Shown here: positions 22,457 through 30,192 of the stretch, piece by piece | How positions within the stretch are numbered: the first letter of the stretch is position 1 | Layout of the letters: each line of letters begins with the position of its first letter | Assembly (NCBI GenBank): GCA_938034165.1 | Contig: CALHKP010000081.1 | Coordinates: 1 to 35,441 of the forward strand | Direction of reading: 5' to 3' | Origin: an uncultured Clostridia bacterium | Lineage (GTDB): Bacteria; Bacillota; Clostridia; Peptostreptococcales; Anaerovoracaceae | Length of the DNA stretch: 35,441 nt | Notes under the pieces: model-generated | What the model was told of the DNA's origin: nothing | The model's input: only the letters and a program-made list of their open reading frames with translations | Database searches by the model: none | Position numbers and translations under genes: made by a program

Positions 22457-23296
22457 ATGTTTTATCTGTTAGGTGCAATTTGCTCCAACGTGGTAAGAAC
22501 ATTTGTAATGAAGTATTCAGAATCCCATAGCGGCAACCGCTATGGGGTTACTTTTATAAATTATGTCGTTGGAACCATACTGGGATACTTGTTCATGGCA
22601 GATAAGACTTTGATTGTGCAAAATCACGACGGGATATTTACACTTGCTTTTGCAGGTATAAATTCATTTTTCTTTGTTGTATGTCTGCTTCTTATGCAAC
22701 ATAACATAAAGGTGAATGGTGCACCTATAACATCGACAGTAAACAGGATGGGCATCATCATTCCTATATCAATTTCGGCAATTTTGTTTTCAGAAATGCC
22801 TTCTCTCCTACAGATCATAGGAATAGCAATGGCCCTTGGAGCAATAATATATATGAACAGTGATCCTGCTGATAGAGGAAAAAAATCTGTCAAAGCAGCT
22901 CTGTTCCTTTTGTTCTTCTGCGGCGGATGCGAAGAGATGATGTCCAAACTGTTTAATGTATATGGACATTCGGGTTATCAGGAAAGATTTGTTTTCTATA
23001 CATTCCTGTTTTCTGCAATAATCTCTATGTGTTTATGCATAAAGTCAAAGGAAAAAATTAAGAAAAACGATATACTTGCAGGAATTCTGGTTGGCATTCC
23101 AAACCAGCTGGCGGCTCTTTGCATTGTTAAGGCTGTAGGGGTTTTACCTGCATATCTTGTATATCCGTGTTACAGTGCGGGAGTAATATTCTCTGTTAAT
23201 ATAGTTAACTTCACACTGTTCAAAGAAATTTTGTCTAAGAGGGAGTACGTTGCTACAGGTATAATTGCGGCGGCTCTGATATTGATAAATTTATAA
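22457..23296 (+). CDS. DMT-superfamily (EamA-like) transporter
   Basis: A 279-residue membrane protein with about ten helices in two similar halves, the drug/metabolite transporter pattern (first half GIIIPISISAILFSEMPSLLQIIGIAMALGAIIYM; second half LVYPCYSAGVIFSVNIVNFTLFKEILSKREYVATGIIAAALILI). Substrate unknown; neighbours suggest uptake or export of an amine, amino acid or ring compound. The ATG directly follows the amidohydrolase stop, so translation is coupled. A 10-bp perfect hairpin lies within its first 90 bases. Last gene of the sigma-54 operon. Confidence 0.85.
   Translation: MFYLLGAICSNVVRTFVMKYSESHSGNRYGVTFINYVVGTILGYLFMADKTLIVQNHDGIFTLAFAGINSFFFVVCLLLMQHNIKVNGAPITSTVNRMGIIIPISISAILFSEMPSLLQIIGIAMALGAIIYMNSDPADRGKKSVKAALFLLFFCGGCEEMMSKLFNVYGHSGYQERFVFYTFLFSAIISMCLCIKSKEKIKKNDILAGILVGIPNQLAALCIVKAVGVLPAYLVYPCYSAGVIFSVNIVNFTLFKEILSKREYVATGIIAAALILINL
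22524..22546 (+). repeat. Perfect 10-bp inverted repeat in the start of the DMT transporter gene
   Basis: CCCATAGCGG and CCGCTATGGG flank a three-base CAA loop, 68 bases into the coding sequence. The following bases are T-rich but interrupted, so termination would be weak at best. Confidence 0.7.
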
Positions 23297-23328
23297 AAAA
23301 CCGGTCGCAATTTTGCGTCCGGTTTTTG
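23295..23328 (+). terminator. Intrinsic terminator of the nhaC-amidohydrolase-DMT operon
   Basis: AAAAACCGG pairs with CCGGTTTTT, with an inner CGCAA/TTGCG stem and a short loop, ending in five T. The reverse strand also ends in a T run, so it may work in both directions. The bases to 23525 hold no gene; a TATAAT at 23480-23485 with a poor -35 is the likely start of the next operon. Confidence 0.85.
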
Positions 23329-23479
23329 TAAAAAAGTATGGTGGACACAGAAGGTATACTTTGGTTCTATAAAAATATAAAAAAGTGTAAAACAAGTAAG
23401 AAAAAGTCTTAAAACAATCAAAAGTATGCCCATAAAAATCAAACGAGTGCACAATACTAAAAATATGTGGTTTTGCTAT

Positions 23480-23485
23480 TATAAT
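23480..23485 (+). promoter_or_regulatory. Possible -10 box for the hydantoin-utilisation operon
   Basis: A perfect TATAAT lies 41 bases before the next start codon. The -35 position 17 bases upstream reads CTAAAA, a poor match, so an activator is probably needed. I found no sigma-54 -24/-12 pair in this gap. Confidence 0.4.
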
Positions 23486-23525
23486 CTTAACGGAATACAT
23501 GTAAAAAGAAGGAAGGTGCAATCAT

Positions 23526-24194
23526 ATGAAAGGTAAAAAAGTAGATGCTGCTTTTGCGGTAGGCTATGTGATGTTTTTTTCATTGATAGCTTATCTGGTT
23601 TATTCAGGGATGTTTGATAAATTTAATGCAACGGTACCGTTTGTTGCGGGTTTTGTTCAGTTTGCAATATTTTCAACTACAGGGGAGCTTCTTTCCGGAA
23701 GGCTTTTATACGGAAACTGGACAATTAGCAATGTAACATTTTACAAAGCGCTTTTGTGGGGAACCAGCGGTCTTGCGGTAACAATAATGTTTAATGTTGT
23801 AAGTAATGGTGTTGTTGTGGTAATGGAAAACGGACTTATCCCTTTTGGCGGCAATGCTTTTGCTGTGGCACTTGTGACTAGCTGTCTGATAAATTTGTTC
23901 TTTGCGCCGATTCATGCGGCTGCAATAAGAATCTTCAGTAACTACATAGAAGAAAGATTTCAAAATAATCATCGCATGAGTGCGTATGAGGCAACTATGT
24001 CTGTTGAATGGGGAGAATTTGTGGACTTCACATTTTTTAAGACAGTACCGTTTTTCTGGATACCGATCAATACACTGGGATTTTTACTCCCGGTTAATTT
24101 AAGAGTTGCATTTGCAGCGCTTTTGTCATTTGTATTTGGAATGCTTATGACATTGTTAAAGTTAAGAGAACGAAGAAGAGGTGAAAAAAAATGA
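23526..24194 (+). CDS. Polytopic membrane protein, faintly Mpv17/PMP22-like
   Basis: A 222-residue protein with about five or six membrane helices and a charged tail (LRERRRGEKK). The C-terminal EFVDFTFFKTVPFFWIPINT segment followed by LGFLLPVNLRVAFAALLSFVFG has the spacing of the Mpv17/PMP22 signature, but identity by eye is weak. It is first in the operon and overlaps the aminotransferase by four bases. A channel or transporter for the substrate or product of this pathway would fit. GAAGGAAGG precedes the ATG. Confidence 0.5.
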   Translation: MKGKKVDAAFAVGYVMFFSLIAYLVYSGMFDKFNATVPFVAGFVQFAIFSTTGELLSGRLLYGNWTISNVTFYKALLWGTSGLAVTIMFNVVSNGVVVVMENGLIPFGGNAFAVALVTSCLINLFFAPIHAAAIRIFSNYIEERFQNNHRMSAYEATMSVEWGEFVDFTFFKTVPFFWIPINTLGFLLPVNLRVAFAALLSFVFGMLMTLLKLRERRRGEKK

Positions 24195-25345
24195 GTTACG
24201 TTTCAGAGAAAACACAGGGAATAGAATATTCAAAGATCAGAAAGATGTTCAATCTTGCTTTGAAATATGATAACCCAATCAGTTTTACAATCGGTGAGCC
24301 TGATTTTACAGCATCAGACAATGTTGTTCTGGCAGCATGTAAGGCTTTAATTGAAGGAAAAAGTAAATATTCGGAAAATGCAGGAATCCTGCCGCTGAGA
24401 CAGGCGATTTCAAAGTACCTGAAGAAGGAAATCGGAATGGAATACGATCCTGTAACAGAGATTACTGTTACGACAGGGGCTATGAGTGGTATTTACCAGG
24501 CATTTCAGGTTATGCTGAGCCCTGGGGACGAAGTAATTGTAAACGAACCTTGCTGGACAAACTATATTCAGCAGATAAAAATGTGCGACGGTGTTCCTGT
24601 TAGTGTATGTGCCGACCTGGAAAACTACTTCTCACTAGATGTAAAAGCTATTGAAGCGGCAATTACAGACAGAACTAAGGCTATCATAATCAACTCACCG
24701 TGCAATCCAACAGGTGCGGTTGTTGAAAGAGAAGTTTTGGAGCAGGTTGCAGAGCTTGCAAAGAAGCATGACCTTATTGTTATTTCAGATGAGGTTTACA
24801 AGCATATTCTCTTTGATGATGTTGAATTTACAAGTATATCTACACTGGAAGGTATGAGAGAAAGAACTCTTGTAATTGACAGCTTCTCAAAGACTTTTGC
24901 TATGACAGGTTTCAGAGTAGGCTATGTTGCAGGTCCTGAAGAACTCGTAAAGAATATCACAAAATTACAGGAAAACATTTCTGCATGTGTTGCAATGCCA
25001 TGTCAGTACGCTGCTATAGAAGCCCTAGAAGGTGAAAGACATCATCTTAACCACATGATTGCAAGCTACAAAGAAAGAAGAGATTATATAGCAGAAAGAA
25101 TCGCCAAGATGCCGGGGCTTGAATACAAACCATCAAAGGGAACATTCTATGCATTTGTATCGATCAAAGGCACAGGAATGACCAGTGAAGAATTTGCAAC
25201 AAAGCTTCTTGAAGAAAAGCAGGTTGTTGTTGTTCCGGGAGATGCCTTCGGATCATTCGGAGAAGGATACATAAGAATTTCTTATGCTTCATCAATGGAA
25301 AATATCAAAAAGGGCATGGATGCTTTGGAAGACTTTTTAAAGTAG
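24191..25345 (+). CDS. PLP-dependent class I/II aminotransferase
   Basis: A fold-type I aminotransferase (384 residues) that moves amino groups between amino acids and 2-oxo acids. Key residues are visible: the PLP Lys K234 in DSFSKTFAMTGFRVGY, N172 in NSPCNPTG, D200 and Y203 in ISDEVYKH, and a substrate-carboxylate Arg in GYIRISYASS. It resembles aspartate/aromatic-type enzymes. Overlap with the preceding membrane protein and the carbamoylase immediately after suggest it removes the amino group of the L-amino acid released from an N-carbamoyl precursor. The precise amino acid cannot be read from sequence. Confidence 0.92.
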   Translation: MSYVSEKTQGIEYSKIRKMFNLALKYDNPISFTIGEPDFTASDNVVLAACKALIEGKSKYSENAGILPLRQAISKYLKKEIGMEYDPVTEITVTTGAMSGIYQAFQVMLSPGDEVIVNEPCWTNYIQQIKMCDGVPVSVCADLENYFSLDVKAIEAAITDRTKAIIINSPCNPTGAVVEREVLEQVAELAKKHDLIVISDEVYKHILFDDVEFTSISTLEGMRERTLVIDSFSKTFAMTGFRVGYVAGPEELVKNITKLQENISACVAMPCQYAAIEALEGERHHLNHMIASYKERRDYIAERIAKMPGLEYKPSKGTFYAFVSIKGTGMTSEEFATKLLEEKQVVVVPGDAFGSFGEGYIRISYASSMENIKKGMDALEDFLK

Positions 25346-25353
25346 GTGAGTTT

Positions 25354-26541
25354 ATGAAGATTAACGGTGAAAGATTAGTAAAGAATCTGAAGGAACTGGG
25401 TTCAATCGGATACGTAGAAGGAAAAGGCACTACCAGAATGGGATATAGCGAAGCCTTCTTTGAAGGACGCGATTTTGTTGAAAAGCTTATGCAGGATGCC
25501 GGAATGGAAACGAGAATCGACTCTGTCGGAAATCTCATTGGAACTTTTGGTGAAAAAAAAGAAGGAACTCAGAAAATAGCGGTTGGCTCACACATAGATT
25601 CAGTTCCAGAGGGCGGTATGTATGACGGATGTCTGGGTGTTCTTTCCGGAATTGAACTTGTTAAGACAATGAATGAAGCCGGATATAAGCCAAATCATCA
25701 GATTGAGATAATCGCTTTTAATGAAGAAGAAGGAAATGTTATAGGAGGAACTTTTGGCAGCAAAGCTTTTGCCGGAAGCAAGCTCGAGGAGGCAATGATT
25801 GAGCCTATGAAAGAGCATAATATGACAACTGATGACTTCTTTGCAGCAAAGGTGAACGAGGACGATTACAGAGTTTATCTGGAATATCATATTGAACAGG
25901 GCGGCATTCTGGAAAACAAAGAAAAAACAATCGGTATTGTAGAAGCAATCTTTGGTATCTTGAGATTTAAAGTTACTGTAAACGGAATCACAAATCACGC
26001 AGGTAGCACTCCGATGTATCTTCGTGATGATGCAATGGAAAAGAGTGCTCACATCATTTCACAGGTGATGGATATGATAAGAGCTACAGGCAATTCAATG
26101 GTGGGTACTGTAGGAAAAATTTCGGTAGAGCCGGGTGCAGTGAATGTAATTCCGGGTAAAACAGAATTTATCATTGAACTTCGCGACAAGGAAATGAAGC
26201 AGATGTACGAAGTTATAGATGAACTGAAAAAAGACTGGCAGGACAAAGGTGTTACCTTCGAAGAGGTTCTTACACAGCCTGAAACAAAATGCGATGAGAG
26301 ACTCCGGGAAATGTTCCTTGAAGCTGCGGAAGAGCAGGGATATTCTAACATGAAGCTTTACAGCGGCGCAGGTCATGACCTTATGAATATGGCTTTGATT
26401 GCTCCTAGTGCACTTTTGTTTATCCCAAGCAAAAATGGCGTAAGTCATCACAAGGATGAATATTCATCAGCAAGTGATATTGAAGCAGGTGCAAATGTTT
26501 TACTGAAAACATTATTGAAACTGGACGGAGGCGAGTTTTAA
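25354..26541 (+). CDS. hyuC: N-carbamoyl-L-amino-acid amidohydrolase (M20 family)
   Basis: A zinc- or manganese-dependent amidase that hydrolyses N-carbamoyl-L-amino acids to amino acid, CO2 and ammonia. The 395-residue protein has the hydantoinase/carbamoylase signature: H80 in VGSHIDSVPEGG, D91 in GGMYDGCLGVL, E125/E126 in FNEEEGN, H179 in YLEYHIEQGG and a late His in GAGHDLMNMA. The lid domain has TNHAGSTPMYLRDDA. Related enzymes include allantoate amidohydrolase and beta-ureidopropionase, but the racemase and hydantoinase that follow favour carbamoylase. Confidence 0.9.
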   Translation: MKINGERLVKNLKELGSIGYVEGKGTTRMGYSEAFFEGRDFVEKLMQDAGMETRIDSVGNLIGTFGEKKEGTQKIAVGSHIDSVPEGGMYDGCLGVLSGIELVKTMNEAGYKPNHQIEIIAFNEEEGNVIGGTFGSKAFAGSKLEEAMIEPMKEHNMTTDDFFAAKVNEDDYRVYLEYHIEQGGILENKEKTIGIVEAIFGILRFKVTVNGITNHAGSTPMYLRDDAMEKSAHIISQVMDMIRATGNSMVGTVGKISVEPGAVNVIPGKTEFIIELRDKEMKQMYEVIDELKKDWQDKGVTFEEVLTQPETKCDERLREMFLEAAEEQGYSNMKLYSGAGHDLMNMALIAPSALLFIPSKNGVSHHKDEYSSASDIEAGANVLLKTLLKLDGGEF

Positions 26542-27288
26542 ATGAAGATTAAGATTATCAACCCTAACACAACACAGGCGATGACAGACAGCATTCGTGA
26601 AATGGCTGAAAAATATGCAGATGAAGGCACAGAAATTATTGCAGTGAGTCCTGCTACAGGACCGGATAGCATAGAAACTTTTATTGATGAGTATCTTGCA
26701 GTTCCGGGAGTTATTCAGGAAATCATAAAGGGAGACAAGGATGAGGATGTTGATGTATTCATTATTGCATGTTTCGGAGATCCCGGTCTTCAGGCTGCAA
26801 GAGAAGCTACAGACAAACCTGTATTGGGAATTGCAGAATCAGCAATAACAACGGCAAAGTTCATTGCACCATATTTCAGCGTTGTTTCAGTTCTTGACAG
26901 ATCGAGAAAAATGACAGAAGACCTGGTAAGAGATTACGGTGCTGAACCATTCTGTAAATCAATCAGAAGCACAGGACTTTCTGTTCTGGAATTTGGAAAA
27001 AATCCGCAGAAAGGACTGGAAGCACTTCTTGAACAAGCCAGAAAAGCAGTAAAGGAAGACGGAGCTGAATGCATACTTCTCGGCTGCGCAGGTTTTGTTG
27101 ATTTTGTTGAAAAAATGAGAGAAGAACTTGGTGTACCGGTTCTTGACGGGGTTATGCCTGCTGTAAAGCTTGCGGAAGCTCTCGTAAAAATGGGAGTTAA
27201 GACAAGCAAATATAACACATGGAAACCACAGGAACCTAAAACAATAAATGGTTTTGAATCCATTGTTGATATAGACAGAATTATGTAG
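26542..27288 (+). CDS. Hydantoin racemase (Asp/Glu racemase superfamily)
   Basis: A 248-residue racemase of the Asp/Glu/hydantoin group. It begins with KIKIINPNTTQAMTDSI and carries two catalytic cysteines in equivalent positions, C77 in IIACFGDPGL and C182 in ILLGCAGFVDF, the pair expected for cofactor-independent proton exchange at the 5-position of hydantoins. It starts directly after the carbamoylase stop, so the two are coupled. It would let a D-selective hydantoinase and an L-selective carbamoylase use both isomers (inference). Confidence 0.88.
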   Translation: MKIKIINPNTTQAMTDSIREMAEKYADEGTEIIAVSPATGPDSIETFIDEYLAVPGVIQEIIKGDKDEDVDVFIIACFGDPGLQAAREATDKPVLGIAESAITTAKFIAPYFSVVSVLDRSRKMTEDLVRDYGAEPFCKSIRSTGLSVLEFGKNPQKGLEALLEQARKAVKEDGAECILLGCAGFVDFVEKMREELGVPVLDGVMPAVKLAEALVKMGVKTSKYNTWKPQEPKTINGFESIVDIDRIM

Positions 27289-27300
27289 GAGATGTTTAAG

Positions 27301-28704
27301 ATGAAAACTTTAATTAAAAACGGAACTATTATCACAGACAGAAATGAGTTCAAAGGAGATATTTTGGTTGAAGGAGAAACAATCAAGAAAATCGGCGAAG
27401 TGATTGATGAGGAAGCAGACAGAGTGATTGACGCTTCAGGAAAATATGTTATGCCCGGTGGAGTTGACCAGCATACACACTTCAGTGCTCTTTGCAATGT
27501 CGGAGACAAGGATACTGCAGGATATGAAACAACTGATTCAGCTATCGTAGGGGGAACAACAACTATTATTGACTTTGCTCCTCAGGATCCTGATACAGGA
27601 CTTCTTGATTCAATCGATTACCGTATCAATACAAGAGCTAAGGGAAAGGCTTGTGTTGACTTTGCTCTTCACGCAATGGTAACTTACCTGATGGACAGCA
27701 TCTTTGATGAAATCGATGACTTCCCTGAAAAGGGTATTTCCAGCATCAAGATTTTCCAGGCATACAATGGCTCACCGCTGCATGTTGACGACGGATCATA
27801 TTACAGAATCCTGGAGAAGGCAAAGAAAGTCGGAGCGACAGTATTTATTCATGCTGAAAACGGAGAAATTCTTGACTTCTTGAGAAGAGAATGTGTCAAG
27901 AAAGGTCAGCTGACTCCAAAGTACCATTACATTTCAAGACCTCCGTTTACAGAAGCAGAAGGCGTTCGTCGTGCGGCATATCTTGCAGGAAAGGTTGGAA
28001 CTCCTCTATACATCGCTCATGTTACTTCGAGAGAAGCTCTTGCGGAAATCATTGAGGCAAAGGGCAAAGGAATCAACGTTAACGGTGAAACATGCACTCA
28101 CTACCTGACAACAACAAAAGACGTTCTTGACAACCCTGACTTCAACGAAGCTGCAAAATATGTATGCTCACCTGCACTGAGAGATCAGGAAGACCTGGAT
28201 GCTCTGTGGGATGCTCTTAACAAGGGAACTCTGACTGCTATTTCTTCAGACCACTGCGGAATCGATGTTGCTGAACTGAAACAGGCAGGAAGAGATAACT
28301 TTACAAATATACCAAACGGTTCACCGGGAGCAGGGGACAGATTCCATATGATTTGGACAAACGGTGTAGAAACAGGAAAGATTTCAAAGCAGAAGTTTGT
28401 TGAACTGATTGCGGCAAAACCTGCAAAGATCAACGGAATTTTCCCAAGAAAGGGTGCTCTGGAAGTTGGTTCCGATGCAGATATAGTTATATTTGACCCT
28501 GAATACAGAGGTGTTGTTCACCTAGAAGACAACCCTAACGGAGTTGACTACAATGTATACGAAGGAAGAGAACAGATCGGAAGAGTAGAAAAAGTTCTGC
28601 TTCGCGGAAATCTTGTTGTAGAAGATGCGAAATTTGTTGGAGAACATGGAGTGGGTCAGTATATACCTGCAAAGATGTATGCAGGATGCTACACAGGCCT
28701 GTAA
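27301..28704 (+). CDS. hydA: Hydantoinase / dihydropyrimidinase
   Basis: A cyclic amidohydrolase that opens dihydropyrimidine or 5-substituted hydantoin rings to N-carbamoyl products. The 467-residue enzyme has a complete binuclear metal site: H58 and H60 in GGVDQHTHF, the carboxylated Lys K150 in SSIKIFQAYNG, H184 in FIHAENGE, H240 in YIAHVTS and D317 in ISSDHCG. The ATG at 27301 is chosen because GGAG overlaps the previous stop nine bases upstream; an ATG at 27292 is too close. Since reductive pyrimidine genes are absent, hydantoin rather than uracil breakdown is favoured. Confidence 0.93.
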   Translation: MKTLIKNGTIITDRNEFKGDILVEGETIKKIGEVIDEEADRVIDASGKYVMPGGVDQHTHFSALCNVGDKDTAGYETTDSAIVGGTTTIIDFAPQDPDTGLLDSIDYRINTRAKGKACVDFALHAMVTYLMDSIFDEIDDFPEKGISSIKIFQAYNGSPLHVDDGSYYRILEKAKKVGATVFIHAENGEILDFLRRECVKKGQLTPKYHYISRPPFTEAEGVRRAAYLAGKVGTPLYIAHVTSREALAEIIEAKGKGINVNGETCTHYLTTTKDVLDNPDFNEAAKYVCSPALRDQEDLDALWDALNKGTLTAISSDHCGIDVAELKQAGRDNFTNIPNGSPGAGDRFHMIWTNGVETGKISKQKFVELIAAKPAKINGIFPRKGALEVGSDADIVIFDPEYRGVVHLEDNPNGVDYNVYEGREQIGRVEKVLLRGNLVVEDAKFVGEHGVGQYIPAKMYAGCYTGL

Positions 28705-28728
28705 AAATAATTTCTACACATTCCTATT

Positions 28729-28757
28729 ACATAAGTAGGAAAGGTTTCGGGTATAAT
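28729..28757 (+). promoter_or_regulatory. Probable promoter of the second sigma-54 regulator operon
   Basis: A perfect TATAAT (28752-28757) with a weak -35 (ACATAA, 28729-28734) at 17 bases. A small imperfect inverted repeat, CCTATT/AAGTAGG, lies across the -35 and might be an operator. No terminator is evident after the hydantoinase gene. Confidence 0.5.
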
Positions 28758-28791
28758 AACACTTGATTTGAAATAAAGGATGGTGGATTAT

Positions 28792-30192
28792 ATGTCAGAT
28801 TTTGATGTTGGAAAGATACTGAATATATTTAATTACTTTGACGGAGTAATAATTACAGATAAGAATGGCGTAATAAAGTATTATGTCAATTTCAGAAAAG
28901 ATGTATATAACCTAGGAATTGATGAAATTGTCGGAAAAACCCTGATGGAAATCCATCCCGAAATGGATGAGTCAGAAAGTACTATAATGACTGTTCTCAA
29001 GACAGGGCAGCCTATATATGATCATGTGGAGCACCTTGTTTCGGTTAACGGTGACCGGGTGACTAACATAGTAAGCACACTGCCGATTATTGAGGATGGT
29101 GAGATTGTAGGTGCAATAGATTTATCCAGAAGCATAGATGATGAGAGGACTTCTCGAAGCGTACAAAGGATGCATATAGAGATGCCAAAGATGATGAGGG
29201 AGTCGGATACTTTTTATCATCTTTCGGATATTATATCTTCATCCCAAAAAATCAATGAGATAAAATCAATTATACCTATGATTGCCAATACGGATTCTGC
29301 GGTTATGATTTACGGAGAAACCGGTACAGGAAAGGAAATGATTGCCCAAAGCATTCATTCATCCGGTGTAAGGGCAAATGGCAGGTTTATATCGCAAAAC
29401 TGCGCGGCGATACCTGCAAATCTGTTGGAAAGCATTCTTTTTGGAACAGAAAAGGGCAGCTTCACAGGTGCAGAGGACAAAGCAGGGCTCTTTGAACTTG
29501 CAGACGGAGGAACTTTGTTCCTGGACGAAATAAACTCTATGGATCTCATGATGCAGGCCAAAATTCTTAAGGCAATAGAGGAAAAACAGGTGAGACGAAT
29601 TGGAGGCAGCCTGCCTATAAGCTTTGATGTAAAGGTTATCAGTGCTACCAACAAAGATCCTATCGAATGTGTTAGAGAAGGTATCATTAGAGAAGACTTG
29701 TTTTACAGACTTGGTACAGTTTTGCTCGAACTTCCGCCTCTTCGTGAAAGAATTGCAGATATACCTATCATGACGAATTATTTTATTGAAAAGAATAATT
29801 ACAAGATGAATAAAGCTGTAGTTGGCGTAACAAATGAGGTTATGGATTTCTTTTATCAGTACCCGTGGCCCGGAAATGTAAGGGAACTCAAGAATGTAAT
29901 AGAAGGAGCTTTTAATGTTATCGGCTCGTCACAGATAGGAATAGAAGATCTTCCACCGTACATGACGAAGACATACGAAGATGAGAAGGACATGTTCATA
30001 AGCTACAGTGACAGCCTCAGTCTTACCGAAAAGGTTGACGAATACGAAAAGAAGCTGATAATCAAGGCTCTCGATTCAACGAAGAATGTATCAAGCGCAG
30101 CGGCAAAGCTGAAAATATCAAAACAGAAGCTGCATTACAAGCTTCAGAAATATGGTTTAGGTAAAAATAAAAGTGGTGACAAAAATGAATAG
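28792..30192 (+). CDS. Sigma-54-dependent enhancer-binding regulator, PAS-AAA+-Fis, copy 2
   Basis: A 466-residue paralogue of the 17.9-kb regulator. Residues 1-115 are PAS-like (VIITDKNGVIKYYVN), followed by a slightly longer linker than in copy 1. AAA+ marks are Walker A GETGTGKE (175-182), GSFTGA (222-227), Walker B GGTLFLDEINS (239-249) and WPGNVREL; the Fis-type DNA-binding end is VSSAAAKLKISKQKLHYKLQ. ATG 28792 has GGTGG upstream; ATG 28780 has poor spacing. It overlaps the aldolase gene by eight bases. No sigma-54 promoter is visible in its own operon or the preceding one, so its target is uncertain. Confidence 0.92.
   Translation: MSDFDVGKILNIFNYFDGVIITDKNGVIKYYVNFRKDVYNLGIDEIVGKTLMEIHPEMDESESTIMTVLKTGQPIYDHVEHLVSVNGDRVTNIVSTLPIIEDGEIVGAIDLSRSIDDERTSRSVQRMHIEMPKMMRESDTFYHLSDIISSSQKINEIKSIIPMIANTDSAVMIYGETGTGKEMIAQSIHSSGVRANGRFISQNCAAIPANLLESILFGTEKGSFTGAEDKAGLFELADGGTLFLDEINSMDLMMQAKILKAIEEKQVRRIGGSLPISFDVKVISATNKDPIECVREGIIREDLFYRLGTVLLELPPLRERIADIPIMTNYFIEKNNYKMNKAVVGVTNEVMDFFYQYPWPGNVRELKNVIEGAFNVIGSSQIGIEDLPPYMTKTYEDEKDMFISYSDSLSLTEKVDEYEKKLIIKALDSTKNVSSAAAKLKISKQKLHYKLQKYGLGKNKSGDKNE

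Noticed and set aside
23170..23521. Minus-strand frames across the end of the DMT gene and the following gap
   Set aside because: They overlap a bidirectional terminator and AT-rich intergenic DNA and show no domain or ribosome-binding site.
23329..23525. Sigma-54 promoter for the hydantoin operon
   Set aside because: I searched for GG-N10-GC spacing and found none; TGTGGTTTTGC has the wrong spacing.
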